DNA of 64,000 nucleotides, from assembly GCF_000153285.1 (NCBI RefSeq), contig NZ_CH724168.1, positions 1,959,129 to 2,023,128 on the forward strand. Reading direction: 5' to 3'. Below the pieces are notes generated by a model. The model saw only the letters and a program-made list of their open reading frames with translations. It ran no database searches and had not been told where the DNA came from. The translations under genes were made by a program, and so were the position numbers. Source of the DNA: Synechococcus sp. WH 7805 (GTDB lineage Bacteria > Cyanobacteriota > Cyanobacteriia > PCC-6307 > Cyanobiaceae). Below are positions 9,007 to 19,478 of this stretch, piece after piece (position 1 is the first letter of the stretch; each line of letters opens with the position of its first letter).

Positions 9007-9438
9007 TTAGTCCTCGTTGCAGAGGGGCGCCCAAGGCGGGCTGGTGTCCACCTGAAGCAGCAGCAGCACAGCGTCCTCCGGACCGACCGTCCATGAGCGG
9101 TGACCACGACCCGCGCGCGTCCCCTGGTCCCCTCCAAAGGACAGCTCACCGGCACCCATCGTCACGGTCTGTCCGTCCATGGTTTCAACGGCCCAGGAGC
9201 CCTGGAGGGGAACGATCCATTGGGGTTTGGGATTTTCGTGCCAGTCGTAGACGCTTCCCGCCGGCAGTACCAGGGTGATGAGAGTGGTCGTTTCCTTGCT
9301 ATGGCGGGCTGACCAAAGGGGAGCAGCACCCTCAGCAAAAGGGGTGAATTGATGGCCCTCCAGGGCATGCCGTGCCTGCCGACTGATGCCGTCGGCATCC
9401 ACCCAGACGCGCCAGTAAGGAATCGCTGGTGACGCCAT
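9007..9438 (-). CDS. Small cupin-domain protein
   Basis: A 143-residue protein predicted to be a single beta-barrel cupin. The pattern is VLPAGSVYDWHENPKPQWIVPLQGSWAVE in the first half, with His and Glu in the usual motif-1 region, and later GAGELSFGGDQ and GHRSWTVGPEDAVLLLLQV for motif 2. The motif spacing is loose, so metal binding is uncertain. Cupins of this size have many roles and none can be assigned. It is convergent with nadC, with only five bases between the stops. Confidence 0.8.
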   Translation of the reverse strand: MASPAIPYWRVWVDADGISRQARHALEGHQFTPFAEGAAPLWSARHSKETTTLITLVLPAGSVYDWHENPKPQWIVPLQGSWAVETMDGQTVTMGAGELSFGGDQGTRAGRGHRSWTVGPEDAVLLLLQVDTSPPWAPLCNED

Positions 9439-9557
9439 CGCGGAACTGTGAACGTTGCCTCGCTCTAGCTGTGGAGACAGGCTCTTGCCTCAGTGGTCAT
9501 TCAGCGGTTGACAGTGCCGCGGGATGATCGGTGCCTGCCAAGCCTTCTGCTTCTTCC

Positions 9558-11330
9558 ATGCTGCGCATCGCCCAGGCCCTTGAAACCCAGTTGCGCGATG
9601 CGATGCAGCGGGCCCTCCCTGAAGCGGATGCGGGGCTGGATCCCCAGCTGGTCGCCGCCAGCAAGCCGGAGTTCGGCGATTTTCAGGCCAACGGTGCCCT
9701 CCCCCTGGCCAAGCCCTTGAAGCAGGCCCCACGGCAGATCGCCACGGCGATTGTGGAGCAGCTGCAGGCGGATCCCGCCTTCACGGACCTGTGTTTAGAG
9801 CCTCAGATCGCTGGCCCAGGTTTTATCAACCTCACGATTCGCCCTGAGCGGCTGGCGGCCGAGGTGTCGGCTCGGCTTGGGGACGAACGGTTGGGGGTGC
9901 CGGCGGTGGTGAACGAGGCACCGGTGGTGGTGGATTTTTCCAGCCCCAACATCGCCAAGGAGATGCATGTGGGGCACCTGCGCTCCACGATCATTGGCGA
10001 TTCTCTGGCGAGGGTGCTGGAGTTCCGCGGCCATCCGGTGCTGCGCCTCAATCACGTGGGCGATTGGGGCACCCAGTTCGGCATGTTGATCACCCACCTC
10101 AAGCAGGTGGCGCCGGAAGCTTTGGAGACTGCCGATGCGGTGGATCTCGGTGATCTGGTGGCCTTCTACCGCGAGGCCAAGAAGCGTTTCGATGAGGATG
10201 AAGCCTTCCAGTTCACCTCCCGTGAGGAGGTGGTGAAGCTGCAGGGTGGCGATCCGGTGTCGCTCAAGGCCTGGGGCCTGCTCTGCGATCAGTCGCGGCG
10301 CGAGTTCCAGAAGATCTACGACCGGCTCGATATTCGCCTCAGCGAACGCGGTGAATCGTTTTACAACCCTTTCCTGCCGGCGGTGATTGATGGGCTGAAG
10401 GACGCTGAGCTGTTGGTCACCGACGACGGTGCGGAGTGTGTGTTCCTCGAAGGTGTGCAGGGCAAGGACGGCAATCCCCTGCCAGTGATCGTGCGCAAGA
10501 GTGATGGAGGCTTCAACTACGCCACCACCGATCTGGCGGCGATTCGCTACCGCTTTGGAGCGGTTCCCGATGGTGACGGCGCTCGCCGGGTGATCTATGT
10601 GACCGATGCCGGCCAGGCGAATCACTTCGCTGGGGTGTTCCAGGTGGCCACACGGGCCGGCTGGATTCCTGACGGCGCTCGCCTCGAGCACGTGCCCTTT
10701 GGTCTGGTGCAGGGAGAGGACGGCAAGAAGCTCAAGACCCGCTCCGGTGACACGGTGCGTCTGCGGGATCTGCTCGATGAAGCCGTGGAGCGGGCCGAAG
10801 CCGACCTGCGCTCACGTCTGAAGGCGGAGGAGCGCAGCGAGTCGGAGGAGTTCATTCACCACGTTGCCGCCACCGTCGGTTTGGCGGCCGTGAAATACGC
10901 CGACCTCAGTCAGAACCGAATCACGAATTACCAGTTCTCCTTCGATCGGATGCTGGCGTTGCAGGGCAATACGGCGCCCTATCTCCTGTATGCCGTGGTG
11001 CGCATCGCCGGGATTGCTCGCAAGGGGGGTGACCTGGAGGTGTCGACGGCACAGCTGCAGTTCAGCGAGCCCCAGGAGTGGGCCCTGGTGCGGGAGCTGC
11101 TCAAGTTCGATGTGGTGATTGCCGAGGTGGAGGAAGAGCTCTTGCCCAACCGCCTCTGCAGCTACCTGTTCGAGCTCAGCCAGGTGTTCAACCGCTTCTA
11201 TGACCAGGTGCCGGTGCTCAAGGCCGAGTCAGAGGCTCTCCCCTCAAGGCTGGCGCTTTGCAGGCTCACTGCCGACACGCTCAAAGCAGGCCTCGGCTTG
11301 CTGGGGATTCCCAGCCTGGAACGGATGTGA
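9558..11330 (+). CDS. argS: Arginyl-tRNA synthetase
   Basis: A 590-residue class I aminoacyl-tRNA synthetase. ATG 9558 fits the usual N-terminus ([19 protein letters not shown]); an in-frame GTG at 9531 would add nine residues. The class I signature appears as [16 protein letters not shown] near residue 140. The KMSKS-loop region is [15 protein letters not shown], the degenerate form usual for ArgRS. The C-terminal anticodon-binding helical domain includes [30 protein letters not shown]. The stop overlaps the next gene by four bases. Confidence 0.97.
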   Translation: MLRIAQALETQLRDAMQRALPEADAGLDPQLVAASKPEFGDFQANGALPLAKPLKQAPRQIATAIVEQLQADPAFTDLCLEPQIAGPGFINLTIRPERLAAEVSARLGDERLGVPAVVNEAPVVVDFSSPNIAKEMHVGHLRSTIIGDSLARVLEFRGHPVLRLNHVGDWGTQFGMLITHLKQVAPEALETADAVDLGDLVAFYREAKKRFDEDEAFQFTSREEVVKLQGGDPVSLKAWGLLCDQSRREFQKIYDRLDIRLSERGESFYNPFLPAVIDGLKDAELLVTDDGAECVFLEGVQGKDGNPLPVIVRKSDGGFNYATTDLAAIRYRFGAVPDGDGARRVIYVTDAGQANHFAGVFQVATRAGWIPDGARLEHVPFGLVQGEDGKKLKTRSGDTVRLRDLLDEAVERAEADLRSRLKAEERSESEEFIHHVAATVGLAAVKYADLSQNRITNYQFSFDRMLALQGNTAPYLLYAVVRIAGIARKGGDLEVSTAQLQFSEPQEWALVRELLKFDVVIAEVEEELLPNRLCSYLFELSQVFNRFYDQVPVLKAESEALPSRLALCRLTADTLKAGLGLLGIPSLERM

Positions 11331-12322
11331 CTGGGCCCAGCATCCCACGCCTTCTGCTGCTCGGCACCGGTGGCACCATCGCCGGTACGGCTCCTGAGTC
11401 CACCCAGCTGAATCGTTACGCCGCGGGGGTGATCGGTGCTGAGGCGTTGTTGACAACTCTGCCTCAGTTGAATCGGCTCGCCGAGATCCAGGTGGAGCAG
11501 ATCACCAATGTCGACAGCGCTGACCTTGGCTTCAACCACTGGCGCGATCTGGTGAGTCGTCTGAGGCAGATCCTGGCTGAGGATCCAGGTTTGGTTGGCG
11601 TGGTGATCACCCATGGCACCAACACGCTTGAAGAAACCGCCTGGTTGCTGCAGCTTCTTATTGATGATCCCCGGCCGGTGGTTTTGGTGGGAGCGATGCG
11701 GCCTGCGTCCGCTCTCAGTGCCGATGGCCCCCTCAACCTCTACCAGGCCGTGCAGGTGGCCTGCAGTGCTGATTCTCGCGGTCGCGGCGTGATGGTGGTG
11801 ATGGATGGCCAGATCCACAGTGCCCGTGATGTTGCGAAACGCGCCACGCAGGGAGTCGGTGCTTTTCACAGTGCAACACGAGGCCCCCTGGGTTGGGTCG
11901 ATGATTTCGGTGTTCATCTGTCTGGAGTGGAACGGAGCGCGTCGGTTCCTTTTGCTGGTCTGTCGCTTCCGACGATCTGGCCTCAGGTGGTGATCCTGCA
12001 CGGATGCGTGCAACCGTCTGAAGCGTTGATTCCAGCGTTGCTGTCGGCTGGGGTGGAGGGCCTGGTGTTTACCGGGACCGGCGCTGGGCAATTGTCAGCA
12101 GTCGAACGGAACGCGCTTGCGCAATGGCAGGGTCCTCGGCCTCTCATGCTTCGTGCGAACCGTTGCGGGATGGGGCCTGTGCACCGCTGTGAGGATCACG
12201 CGCGGCTTGGTCTGCTGCCAGCGGGTGATCTCAGTCCCCAGAAAGCGCGGGTGCTGCTACTGCTGGCGCTGATCAACGGGGATGACCGGAACACGCTGGC
12301 TTCTCGACTCATGGTTGTTTGA
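11327..12322 (+). CDS. L-asparaginase
   Basis: A 331-residue protein that hydrolyses asparagine to aspartate and ammonia. The start is taken at GTG 11327, which overlaps the argS stop as GTGA; the frame is open further upstream but only within argS. The first catalytic threonine motif [12 protein letters not shown] is near residue 10. The second signature, [15 protein letters not shown], lies near residue 95, followed by [20 protein letters not shown]. No signal peptide is present, suggesting the cytoplasmic type I enzyme. Coupling to argS is a positional observation only. Confidence 0.92.
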   Translation: MTGPSIPRLLLLGTGGTIAGTAPESTQLNRYAAGVIGAEALLTTLPQLNRLAEIQVEQITNVDSADLGFNHWRDLVSRLRQILAEDPGLVGVVITHGTNTLEETAWLLQLLIDDPRPVVLVGAMRPASALSADGPLNLYQAVQVACSADSRGRGVMVVMDGQIHSARDVAKRATQGVGAFHSATRGPLGWVDDFGVHLSGVERSASVPFAGLSLPTIWPQVVILHGCVQPSEALIPALLSAGVEGLVFTGTGAGQLSAVERNALAQWQGPRPLMLRANRCGMGPVHRCEDHARLGLLPAGDLSPQKARVLLLLALINGDDRNTLASRLMVV

Positions 12323-12352
12323 GATCTGCGATTCAGGCTCGAGATATTGCGG

Positions 12353-13555
12353 CTACCGAGTTGATGGATTGGTGGACGTTTTTTGCCAGCTTGCTTCCAG
12401 CCTGGCTGTGTCGCCTTCATAGTTCAGTCTTGATCATGCAATGTTGATGGCTTGTTTCGTTGTCGGATCGAGATTGGCTCCAAAGATGAAGGCTTGTGGG
12501 GTTTTGTTTGGCATCTCGAGGGAGATCCAATAGTTGTCGGGTTCGTCCACGTTTTGAAGGATCTGCGTTAGAACCGAAACATCAGAAACGGTGTGATTTG
12601 CAAGTCCGGAGTCGAGCGCTTCGGACAGTGCTCCTTTGCGTTCGGTGGCGACAATGCCGCTGTGGCTTGCTTGATCGAGATTGTGGATTTCTACCTGATT
12701 TAACAACCAATCATGCATTTTTGTGCCTGCGTTGACGGCGACACCTTCCGATAAAATTTTATTCAAATACGATTTGTTGATATTGTTGGCGTTCATCGGT
12801 TTGCGGTCTTCAAAAATCAACGCAGCGGTCGTGCCAACGAGAATGGAAAGAAACAGAATTCGGATCCCGCTCGCAAGCACGATCAGGGCATGAGCACGTT
12901 GATTTTGGTGCAGGAGTTTGTCGACTCCGCTGCTGAGCAGAAGCATGATCCAGGCCTTGGTGAAGCGGGTCGACGGTTTGCCGCTGAATCCACTCATCCC
13001 ATCAAAATTTTTCTCCAGAGAAGCAACGCCTAGAGCCGACATTTCACTGATGACAAGCAGGGTAATCAGCGACGTTTTGATGATTGTGTCTTAAAGGAGC
13101 TGTGTGCCAATCCCGATTTTCAGGGAATTAATTTTTCGGCTCAGCATGCCGAGGCTGTCGCGGGTGTAGGGGACAGAGAATTCAACGAGCTCGAGTCGCT
13201 CGGGTGTGATTTTGTGGCAGGAGGCGATCAGGTCAACTGAGCCAAAGGCTGCGGCATCGACCGCTTGGCTGAAGGTGGGCAGCGAGACAATGGTGTATGG
13301 CCTGTTGATGTTCTCGGCGACACGACGCCAGACATCAATGGATAAACCTTCGTAGTTGTTGTTCGCTTCGTCAGAGCAGGGCAGATAGTTGTCAACTGTC
13401 CCAACCAGAAGATGCTCAGATGAATCAGTCGTTAACCCCTCTGCTTTGAGGGCTCCTGTTGAAACAGTGGCTGCGAGCCCTAGCACCAGTCCCACGCCGG
13501 TGAACAGTCTCTGCAGTAGCTGATTCCGATGCATACCGTTTGCTGTTGATTTCAT
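12353..13555 (-). pseudogene. Ionotropic glutamate receptor-like gene with two in-frame stops
   Basis: One continuous minus-strand frame of 401 codons is interrupted by TAA at 13091-13093 and TGA at 12434-12436. The first part has a signal peptide and an SBP lobe with a YEGLSIDVWRRVAENI segment. After the TAA come a transmembrane helix (IIKTSLITLLVISEMSALG), a pore-like segment, a second helix (IRILFLSILVGTTAALIF) and the second lobe. After the TGA the frame continues with SRLNYEGDTARLEASWQ, the normal end of such lobes. The layout matches prokaryotic GluR0-type channels, although no TVGYG filter is present. The 5' end overlaps the preceding gene by four bases. Readthrough or sequencing error are alternatives to decay. 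Confidence 0.8.
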
Positions 13556-14442
13556 CCCCCCATGGCGTTGTCGGCTTCAAATCCAACCAGTGCTTTCAGT
13601 TCCTGAAAGCTGAGCATCGTCTCAGGAGTGTTGCCAGCTTTGAGGTCAGCCAGTGCTTTTCGCATCGCGAAGGCTGCCGTTGACAGCAGGGTGAGGGGGT
13701 AGGCCACCAGATCAAAGCCCATGGCACCCAGCCGATCGGGTTTCAGAAGCGGCGTGATGCCTCCTTCGAGCATGTTGGCCATGTGCAGACCGGGCACCTC
13801 CTGGCAAAACCTGAGCATTTCCTGCTCGCTGCGGGGGGCCTCAAGAAACAGCACATCGGCGCCGAGTTGAGCGAAGGCTTTCAGACGCCAGAGTGCTTCC
13901 TCGAGGGCCCCTGTCTCGCCTTGGCTTTCATCCATGGCGGAGCGGGCATCCGTCCGCGCCACGATCACCAGATCGGCTCCCTGATTGCGGGCCTCCACCG
14001 CTGCATGGATCCTCGCGATCGCAGTGTCGCGATCGACCACTTCCTTCACGCCAGTGTGCCCGCAACGCTTCGGGGCTACCTGGTCTTCCAGCATGATTCC
14101 GCCGAACCCAGCTTTGGCGAACTGGTGCATGGTGCGTTGCACGTTGGCGGCATTGCCATGGCCTGTGTCGCCGTCACCAATCACCGGGATCGACACGGCA
14201 TCGCAGATCGAGCGTCCTTGATCGAGCATCTCCGTCACCGTCAGAAGACCGGTGTCGGGCAGTCCGGCGCGGGCGGCAGCCACGGAGAACCCGCTCATAA
14301 AGGTGAGCGGACAGCCGGCTTGCTCCACCAGACGTGCTGACAGGGCATCAAAGCAGCAGGGCATGACGTGGCAGGTGTTTTGGCGGAGTAGAGCTCGTAG
14401 GCGATCGGCCGCACCGGGTTGTGGGGGCATGGCAGCGGTCAT
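13552..14442 (-). CDS. Isocitrate lyase / PEP mutase family enzyme
   Basis: A 296-residue TIM-barrel enzyme. It shows the family signature GDGDTGHGN with metal-binding acidic residues, the ICL/methylisocitrate-lyase-type loop [11 protein letters not shown] with its catalytic-type cysteine, and VIVARTDAR. This loop points to a C-C lyase (2-methylisocitrate or dimethylmalate type) rather than a phosphonate mutase. The true substrate is unknown; the length is that of methylisocitrate lyase, far shorter than classical isocitrate lyase. It overlaps selO upstream and the receptor-like pseudogene downstream by four bases each. Confidence 0.87.
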   Translation of the reverse strand: MTAAMPPQPGAADRLRALLRQNTCHVMPCCFDALSARLVEQAGCPLTFMSGFSVAAARAGLPDTGLLTVTEMLDQGRSICDAVSIPVIGDGDTGHGNAANVQRTMHQFAKAGFGGIMLEDQVAPKRCGHTGVKEVVDRDTAIARIHAAVEARNQGADLVIVARTDARSAMDESQGETGALEEALWRLKAFAQLGADVLFLEAPRSEQEMLRFCQEVPGLHMANMLEGGITPLLKPDRLGAMGFDLVAYPLTLLSTAAFAMRKALADLKAGNTPETMLSFQELKALVGFEADNAMGG

Positions 14443-16118
14443 GAGGAGCAGCTGTAGTGAGAAATTCCACCGGCATTGAACAGCTCACGCGGTCGCAGCT
14501 GGCCGTATGTCGACAGAACGGCGTCTGATGGGTCGTCGTAGGGGTTGCTGAACACCTGCTGCAGCTCATGGATGAGGCTCATGTCTCCGAGCTCCGCTCG
14601 CTGGTAGGCCGGCGCGACCAGCCACTCGCGCCAGGTGATGGCGGGATTCACCTGCTGCATCGCTGCCGACGTCTCGCTGAGATTGCCTTGGGCTTCCAGG
14701 CTGCTGCGCCAGTGACCCAGCCAGCCCTGCCATCGGCCGGCGAGCTCGTCCGGGCAGGGCTGGTAGAAGCTCGGAGTCAGCTCGGAGACAGCTCTGGGCA
14801 GCGTCGACAGAAGGCGGAAGGCCTTGCAGTAGTCAGCTCCGGTTGTTGCCAGCAGCTGCAACAGTTCCGTCACCAGGGTGTCGTCGTAGGCCGGCAATCC
14901 GATTTTGCTGGCCCACATCGCCTCCATCTTCTGCTGCATCACTGCAGCAAAGCCGTCATGGAGTGCATCGAGCTCCTCCTGGGCTTGTCGATCGCCATCC
15001 AGCAGCGTGCGCAGAGATGACCAGAACATTTTGAAGTTTGTTTCCGCGGCCACGGGCTGGTTGAAGAAACAGAAGTGGGTCCCACCACCGGTCCAGGGTT
15101 GGAAGCGGGGATCGAACAGTTCGCAGAAACCGAAGGGTCCGTAGTCGAGGGTGTAACCGCCGGCGGCACAGTTGTCGCTGTTGAAGTTGCCCTGGCAGTA
15201 GCCGACGCGCATCCAGTGGGCCACTAGTGATGTGAGCCGTTCTCGGAAGAGGTGGGCGAGCGCGATGACCTGTTTGTGGAATGGCTCGGCTGGATCAATT
15301 GCGGGCCTGTAGTTCCTCTCGATCAGGTGCTGCACGATCAGCTGCAGCTCCTGGCGTGCTTCGGGGTGGGCGTCGTTGCGAGCCCGGCGTGCGAACAGCT
15401 CGATCTGTCCGACCCGCAAGAAGGAGGGGGCTACGCGCGTGCAGATCGCGGCTGCGTTTTGCACCATTATGTCTGGATCGAAGGAGCGTGAGTTCTCCGA
15501 GTACCAGGGTCTGGCAACCGTTTCCGATTGGGAGACGTAAAGGCTCAGTGAGCGGGAGGTGGGCACGCCGAGGGCATGCATGAACTCTTGTGCCAGGAAT
15601 TCGCGCACACTGGAGCGCAGAACAGCGCGTCCATCCGCACCGCGGCAGTAGGGCGTCGGCCCGCCGCCCTTGAGTTGCATCTCCCAGCGCTGGTTTTTGA
15701 ACACTCCCTCAAAGACGGAGATGGCCCGCCCGTCGCCATAGCCGTTGCCGGTTCCAAACGGACACTGCTGGATGTATTCGGTGCCATAGATCGACAGGGC
15801 ATAGCCGGTAGCCCAGCCCCAGGGATGCATGGGATCGGTGCTTGCTGACAGGTCTCCAGAGAACATTCTCTGAAAGGCGTCGTCATGAACCAACGCCTCA
15901 CTCAGCCCAAGCTCATCGAACAGGACAGAACTGTGGGCGACGTAGGCGGGATCGGGGAGCGGTGTCGGCCTCACTGGCACGTAGTGACCCGATGTCACCT
16001 GCCGAGGTCGCAAATCGACTCCGTCTGTCGTTGCCTGTGGATCCGCCTTCAGCTGCTCTAACAAGGAATAGTCGACCCGCTGCCTGAACTCCTCAAAGCT
16101 GTTTGCTGTTGTGGGCAT
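14439..16118 (-). CDS. selO: SelO-type protein adenylyltransferase
   Basis: A 559-residue protein of the SelO/YdiU family, a pseudokinase fold that transfers AMP from ATP to Ser, Thr or Tyr of target proteins and is linked to redox stress in bacteria. Clear signatures are [41 protein letters not shown] and the active-site region [16 protein letters not shown] followed by LDYGPFGF. The N-terminal [15 protein letters not shown] is also typical. No selenocysteine or C-terminal Cys-rich tail beyond CSS is seen. It is the first gene of a three-gene minus-strand run with four-base overlaps. Confidence 0.95.
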   Translation of the reverse strand: MPTTANSFEEFRQRVDYSLLEQLKADPQATTDGVDLRPRQVTSGHYVPVRPTPLPDPAYVAHSSVLFDELGLSEALVHDDAFQRMFSGDLSASTDPMHPWGWATGYALSIYGTEYIQQCPFGTGNGYGDGRAISVFEGVFKNQRWEMQLKGGGPTPYCRGADGRAVLRSSVREFLAQEFMHALGVPTSRSLSLYVSQSETVARPWYSENSRSFDPDIMVQNAAAICTRVAPSFLRVGQIELFARRARNDAHPEARQELQLIVQHLIERNYRPAIDPAEPFHKQVIALAHLFRERLTSLVAHWMRVGYCQGNFNSDNCAAGGYTLDYGPFGFCELFDPRFQPWTGGGTHFCFFNQPVAAETNFKMFWSSLRTLLDGDRQAQEELDALHDGFAAVMQQKMEAMWASKIGLPAYDDTLVTELLQLLATTGADYCKAFRLLSTLPRAVSELTPSFYQPCPDELAGRWQGWLGHWRSSLEAQGNLSETSAAMQQVNPAITWREWLVAPAYQRAELGDMSLIHELQQVFSNPYDDPSDAVLSTYGQLRPRELFNAGGISHYSCSS

Positions 16119-16305
16119 GAAGGCAACGGCGATTCTCCGATGCTATGAACTTTTGCGATCACCGTTCATTGGATCGAGACAACGCTTGAAGGGCTGTTTC
16201 GGGGCAGTGCATCCTTAGGTATCAGTACGGATCAGCGGCTTCAGCGGGCAAAAGCTGCTCACGGGGATAGTTGTTACAATGGATACCGAACAATCATTTT
16301 TTTGA

Positions 16306-17310
16306 ATGGCGATTCTCGCCAACAATCCCCCCTTCACTAATCAAGCCGACCAAAGAAGATCCTCGAATGGATGGCGGATCCTGAGAAACATTAGTGCGGA
16401 GGCTGGTAATGATTTCATTGAAGGTAGACAGCGTCTGAGCTCCAACAGCAGCGGCATTGGGATTGAGATTTTTGGCAGCGTTTTGGATACAGAGTTTGGG
16501 AATGACACTGTTAAGGGCATTGCTCGCGCGAAAAATGGTGTGGCTACTGGCATTGATATTTTTGGAAAAACCCTGATCAATGGGAATGAGATCGGTGATA
16601 GTGCGATTGATTCCGGAGCTGATAACGACAAAGTGATCGGGCGAGGTAACAGTAGGACTGGAATTGCTTATGGTATTGAGATCAATGGCGGCAAGATCGA
16701 TTCTGGTCTTGCTAATGACAGGATTACAGGCAATGGAAAAAGTAGGAGTGGTGATGCCTATGGCATCTCGCTGAATGGCAGTAATGCCGAAACGAAAATC
16801 GATACCGGACTTGGCAATGACAGTGTTGTAGGCAAGGCAAGAAGTCGCAGCGGCAATGCCTTTGGTATCAACAACTTGAGGAATAGCACCATTGATACTG
16901 GAGATGGTGATGACACCGTTACTGGTGTTGCTTCAAGTGACACTGGTGCAGCTGTCGGTATCTTCAACAATGGTGTGATCGATGGCGGCGCAGGCGATGA
17001 TGTGTTTGATGCGTTAACAGGTGGTTGGGGTGGCAACGGTCGTGCTGATCTTGGCAGTGGCAATGACACTGTTAGAGGTTTTGGCAGCGGCACCTTTGAT
17101 GGCGGTGTCGGATTCGATACACTTGTTTTCAACGCTGGCACTTACAACATTGCAAGAGTGGGAAGCCAGTTGGATCGCTTTGAAATAACACTTTCCTCTC
17201 TTCAAAATAGTCCGGTCATGACTGTCACTGAATTTGAATTTTTCGGGGAAGGTGATCAGCAGACGTCATTTGCGAGTGCTGTTGCTGCCGGTCAAATTAC
17301 TTTTATCTAA
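16306..17310 (+). CDS. Repeat protein with GxDxxxG turns, paralog A
   Basis: A 334-residue acidic, Gly/Asp/Asn-rich protein made of about seven degenerate repeats of roughly 30 residues. Each has a turn such as GNDTVKG or GDDTVTG, a short linker, then GIxIxG and a DTG turn. The turns resemble RTX calcium-binding nonapeptides, but the period is longer. There is no N-terminal signal peptide. The C-terminal 90 residues (GSGTFDGG, then EFEFFGEGDQQTSF and a hydrophobic end) are conserved with paralog B and could be an uncleaved type I secretion signal (inference). A perfect hairpin terminator follows. The function is unknown. Confidence 0.8.
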   Translation: MAILANNPPFTNQADQRRSSNGWRILRNISAEAGNDFIEGRQRLSSNSSGIGIEIFGSVLDTEFGNDTVKGIARAKNGVATGIDIFGKTLINGNEIGDSAIDSGADNDKVIGRGNSRTGIAYGIEINGGKIDSGLANDRITGNGKSRSGDAYGISLNGSNAETKIDTGLGNDSVVGKARSRSGNAFGINNLRNSTIDTGDGDDTVTGVASSDTGAAVGIFNNGVIDGGAGDDVFDALTGGWGGNGRADLGSGNDTVRGFGSGTFDGGVGFDTLVFNAGTYNIARVGSQLDRFEITLSSLQNSPVMTVTEFEFFGEGDQQTSFASAVAAGQITFI

Positions 17311-17343
17311 AAGACCTTAGGGCTCAACGATTGAATAATTTTT

Positions 17344-17369
17344 CCGGCCCTTCGGGGCCGGTTTTTTGT
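17344..17369 (+). terminator. Rho-independent terminator after repeat protein A
   Basis: A perfect 7-bp GC stem (CCGGCCC / GGGCCGG) at 17344-17361 closes a TTCG tetraloop and is followed by six T residues. It lies 34 bp after the stop of the repeat protein gene. The same stem-loop recurs after the paralog at 19388, so it was copied along with the gene. Confidence 0.9.
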
Positions 17370-17429
17370 TGGCCTGGGCAACGTTGGAATCCCACCTGCT
17401 TCTGGGTTGTTCTTGGATGCCCGGGTTGA

Positions 17430-17600
17430 TCACTCTTTGATAGCTTCATAGAGAATGCGCATGAGCATGCGAACACCGTTATCGATCTTGAGTTCTGCAT
17501 GGTTTGGAATGCCGATTTTGCTGAATTCTCTCAGTTCGTCGAGAAGTTCAGGGTGAAACTGGCAGGAGAAAGAGCGTCAAATGGATTTGGCTTCGAAATC
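17430..17600 (-). pseudogene. Duplicated 3' remnant of the amidotransferase-like gene
   Basis: The minus strand encodes the last 57 or so codons of the gene at 19479-20855 in the same frame, ending in MLMRILYEAIKE and a stop at 17430-17432. FSCQFHPELLDELREFS with the HPE motif is retained. An in-frame TGA replaces an arginine codon (intact copy IRRSFS, here I-stop-RSFS), and no related sequence is evident upstream of about 17605. It is a truncated copy left when the repeat-protein gene and the adjacent 3' end were duplicated together. Confidence 0.85.
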
Positions 17601-17855
17601 CAAAACTCTGTTATTGATTGCTTTTAAGGGTGGGGAGGAAATCTGATTTCCTGAGGAATTGCTCTTTGATTGGCATTGCCGTTTTGCTTGTCAGAAGCGG
17701 CAATGGATTGGAAATTTCTTGTATTCTTTTGAGGGGAATTGGTGGTTGAGGAAACAAAACGTTGTGCTTTGGTGATGGTTTGCTCAAATTGAAATGGGCG
17801 GGTTGACCAGTAAAATTTAATTGACTAGAGCAGAATTAGATTTAAAATTTCCAAA

Positions 17856-19361
17856 ATGGCTTTTCTGACTAATGAGCCCTCCTTCACTAATCGGGAAGAC
17901 GTAAGAATTTCTTTTGATGGCTGGATTATTTCGTCTGGCGTAGGCGTTGATGCTTTGAGTGGTGGTGACATTGTTGAAGGTCTGGCAGCATCTGGCGACG
18001 GCGATGCTGCTGGAATCTTTATTTCCAGTGGGGCTCTAGATGCAGGCAATGGCCGTGACACCATTCAAGGCAAGGGCACCACTGCAGAAGGCGCAGTCAC
18101 TGGTATCGAGATTATCCTCGGCGGCACTTTGCAAGCCGGTTTGGGTGACGACAATATTCAAGGCACGGCCACCACGAACCTCGGGGCTGCTGCTGGTATC
18201 GAGATCGTCAGTAGCTCCCTTGATACAGGGTCCGGCAGAGACACGATTGAAGGTAAATCCACAACTGGCGAGGGGGCTGCTGCTGGTATCGAGATCGTCA
18301 ACGGCACGCTGAATACAGGATTGGGCATTGATTCAATCAAAGGTAGGGCCACCACTGGCGACGGCGCAGTCTCTGGCGTTGAAGTCACCCTCGACGGCAC
18401 CCTTGACACAGGCTTTGGTAATGACACTGTTCAAGGGAGAGCCAGCACGGCCGTTGGAGCGGCTGCTGGTATCGATATCTTTAGGGGTGCTCTTGATACA
18501 GGCTTAGGTAATGACACAATTGCAGGAAAAGCCATTTCAGGTGATGGCGCCGTTGCTGGTATCGAAGTTTTCCGTGGCACCCTCAATACAGGTTTCGGCA
18601 TCGATACCTTTGACGGCCAAGCCACCACGGCCGTCGGTCCTGCCGCTGGTATCGAGATCGTCCGAAGCACCTTGGATACTGGGTTAGGAGCTGACATTAT
18701 CCAAGGCAAGGGCACCACTGTTGATGGCGCGGCCTCTGGGGTAGAGATCGCTCGTGGCACCTTGAAGACACGGGCTGGTGGGGACATGATCATTGGCGAC
18801 GCTGAAGGTCGTCGCGTTGCCTATGGAATCCTTAACTTCAACAACGGCGCTTTGATTGCTGGTGCTGGCGATGACACCATCACAGGCAATGCAGAAGCGC
18901 GTCGCTTTGCCTTTGGCATCTTCAACGACAGCACCAGCACCATAAAAACTGGATCTGGTAATGATGCAATCACTGGTACTGCCTCCAATGCCAAAAGAGA
19001 GGCCTTTGGAATCTTCAATGATGGCGTTATTGATGGTGGCGGTGGCAACGATGTGTTTGATGCCCTCAAGGATGGATGGGGTGGTGGCGGTACGGTTGAT
19101 TTGGGCAGAGGAGATGATGTCCTAAGAGGTTTTGGTAGCGGTACCTTTATTGGTGGTAGTGGTTTGGATGCGTTGACTTTTAGCTCTGGTACTTACAGGA
19201 TTGAGAATGTTGAGGGGCAGCGCGGGGTCTTTCAGATAACGCTCGATTCCCTTGAGCCAAGCCCTGTTATGAATGTGGTTGGGTTTGAATTCTTCGGAGA
19301 AGGTGATCAGCAGACAAGCTTTGCAGCAGCGGCCTCTGCTGGAGAGATCACATTCGTTTGA
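17856..19361 (+). CDS. Repeat protein with twelve 30-residue repeats, paralog B
   Basis: A 501-residue paralog of the protein at 16306. The N-terminus is similar (AFLTNEPSFTNREDV against AILANNPPFTNQADQ), as is the C-terminus (EFFGEGDQQTSFAAA). Between them lie about twelve repeats of roughly 30 residues with consensus GxDTIxGxATTxxGAAAGIEIxxGTLDTGL. They predict a stacked beta-solenoid with acidic turns, possibly calcium-binding. There is no signal peptide, cysteine or enzyme motif. Secretion through a type I system or a cell-surface role is inference. The gene is followed by the same terminator as paralog A. Confidence 0.8.
   Translation: MAFLTNEPSFTNREDVRISFDGWIISSGVGVDALSGGDIVEGLAASGDGDAAGIFISSGALDAGNGRDTIQGKGTTAEGAVTGIEIILGGTLQAGLGDDNIQGTATTNLGAAAGIEIVSSSLDTGSGRDTIEGKSTTGEGAAAGIEIVNGTLNTGLGIDSIKGRATTGDGAVSGVEVTLDGTLDTGFGNDTVQGRASTAVGAAAGIDIFRGALDTGLGNDTIAGKAISGDGAVAGIEVFRGTLNTGFGIDTFDGQATTAVGPAAGIEIVRSTLDTGLGADIIQGKGTTVDGAASGVEIARGTLKTRAGGDMIIGDAEGRRVAYGILNFNNGALIAGAGDDTITGNAEARRFAFGIFNDSTSTIKTGSGNDAITGTASNAKREAFGIFNDGVIDGGGGNDVFDALKDGWGGGGTVDLGRGDDVLRGFGSGTFIGGSGLDALTFSSGTYRIENVEGQRGVFQITLDSLEPSPVMNVVGFEFFGEGDQQTSFAAAASAGEITFV
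17964..19045 (+). repeat. About twelve tandem coding repeats of roughly 90 bp
   Basis: The region encodes the 30-residue repeats of paralog B. Units keep the pattern GGC-x-GAC-ACC-ATT (GxDTI), then GGTATCGAGATC (GIEI), then a GGC-ACC-CTT-GAT-ACA block (GTLDT). DNA identity is high between some units, for example those around 18180 and 18270, which points to recent internal expansion. The last three units are more diverged and resemble the matching part of paralog A. Confidence 0.8.
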
Positions 19362-19387
19362 AGAATTGAATTACGTTGTCTGCTTTT

Positions 19388-19411
19388 CCGGCCCTTCGGG
19401 GCCGGTTTTTT
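19388..19411 (+). terminator. Rho-independent terminator after repeat protein B
   Basis: The same stem as at 17344: CCGGCCC, loop TTCG, GGGCCGG at 19388-19405, followed by five T residues. It lies 26 bp after the repeat protein stop and between convergent genes. Confidence 0.9.
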
Positions 19412-19478
19412 ATGAGTTCAGTTGGTTTTGCGCATCGGTTAGGTATTGGGCTGAGCTTATTCTGATTGCTTCTTGTCG

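Noticed and set aside
9795..10691. A 298-codon minus-strand frame inside argS
   Set aside because: It is wholly antisense to a well-conserved synthetase and has no recognisable domain.
11258..11326. Upstream start for the asparaginase
   Set aside because: It lies entirely within the argS end; the GTG at 11327 gives the usual N-terminus and a normal GTGA overlap.
17964..19045. Regular repeats that could suggest a CRISPR array
   Set aside because: The units are about 90 bp, coding in one frame, without identical short repeats and unique spacers.
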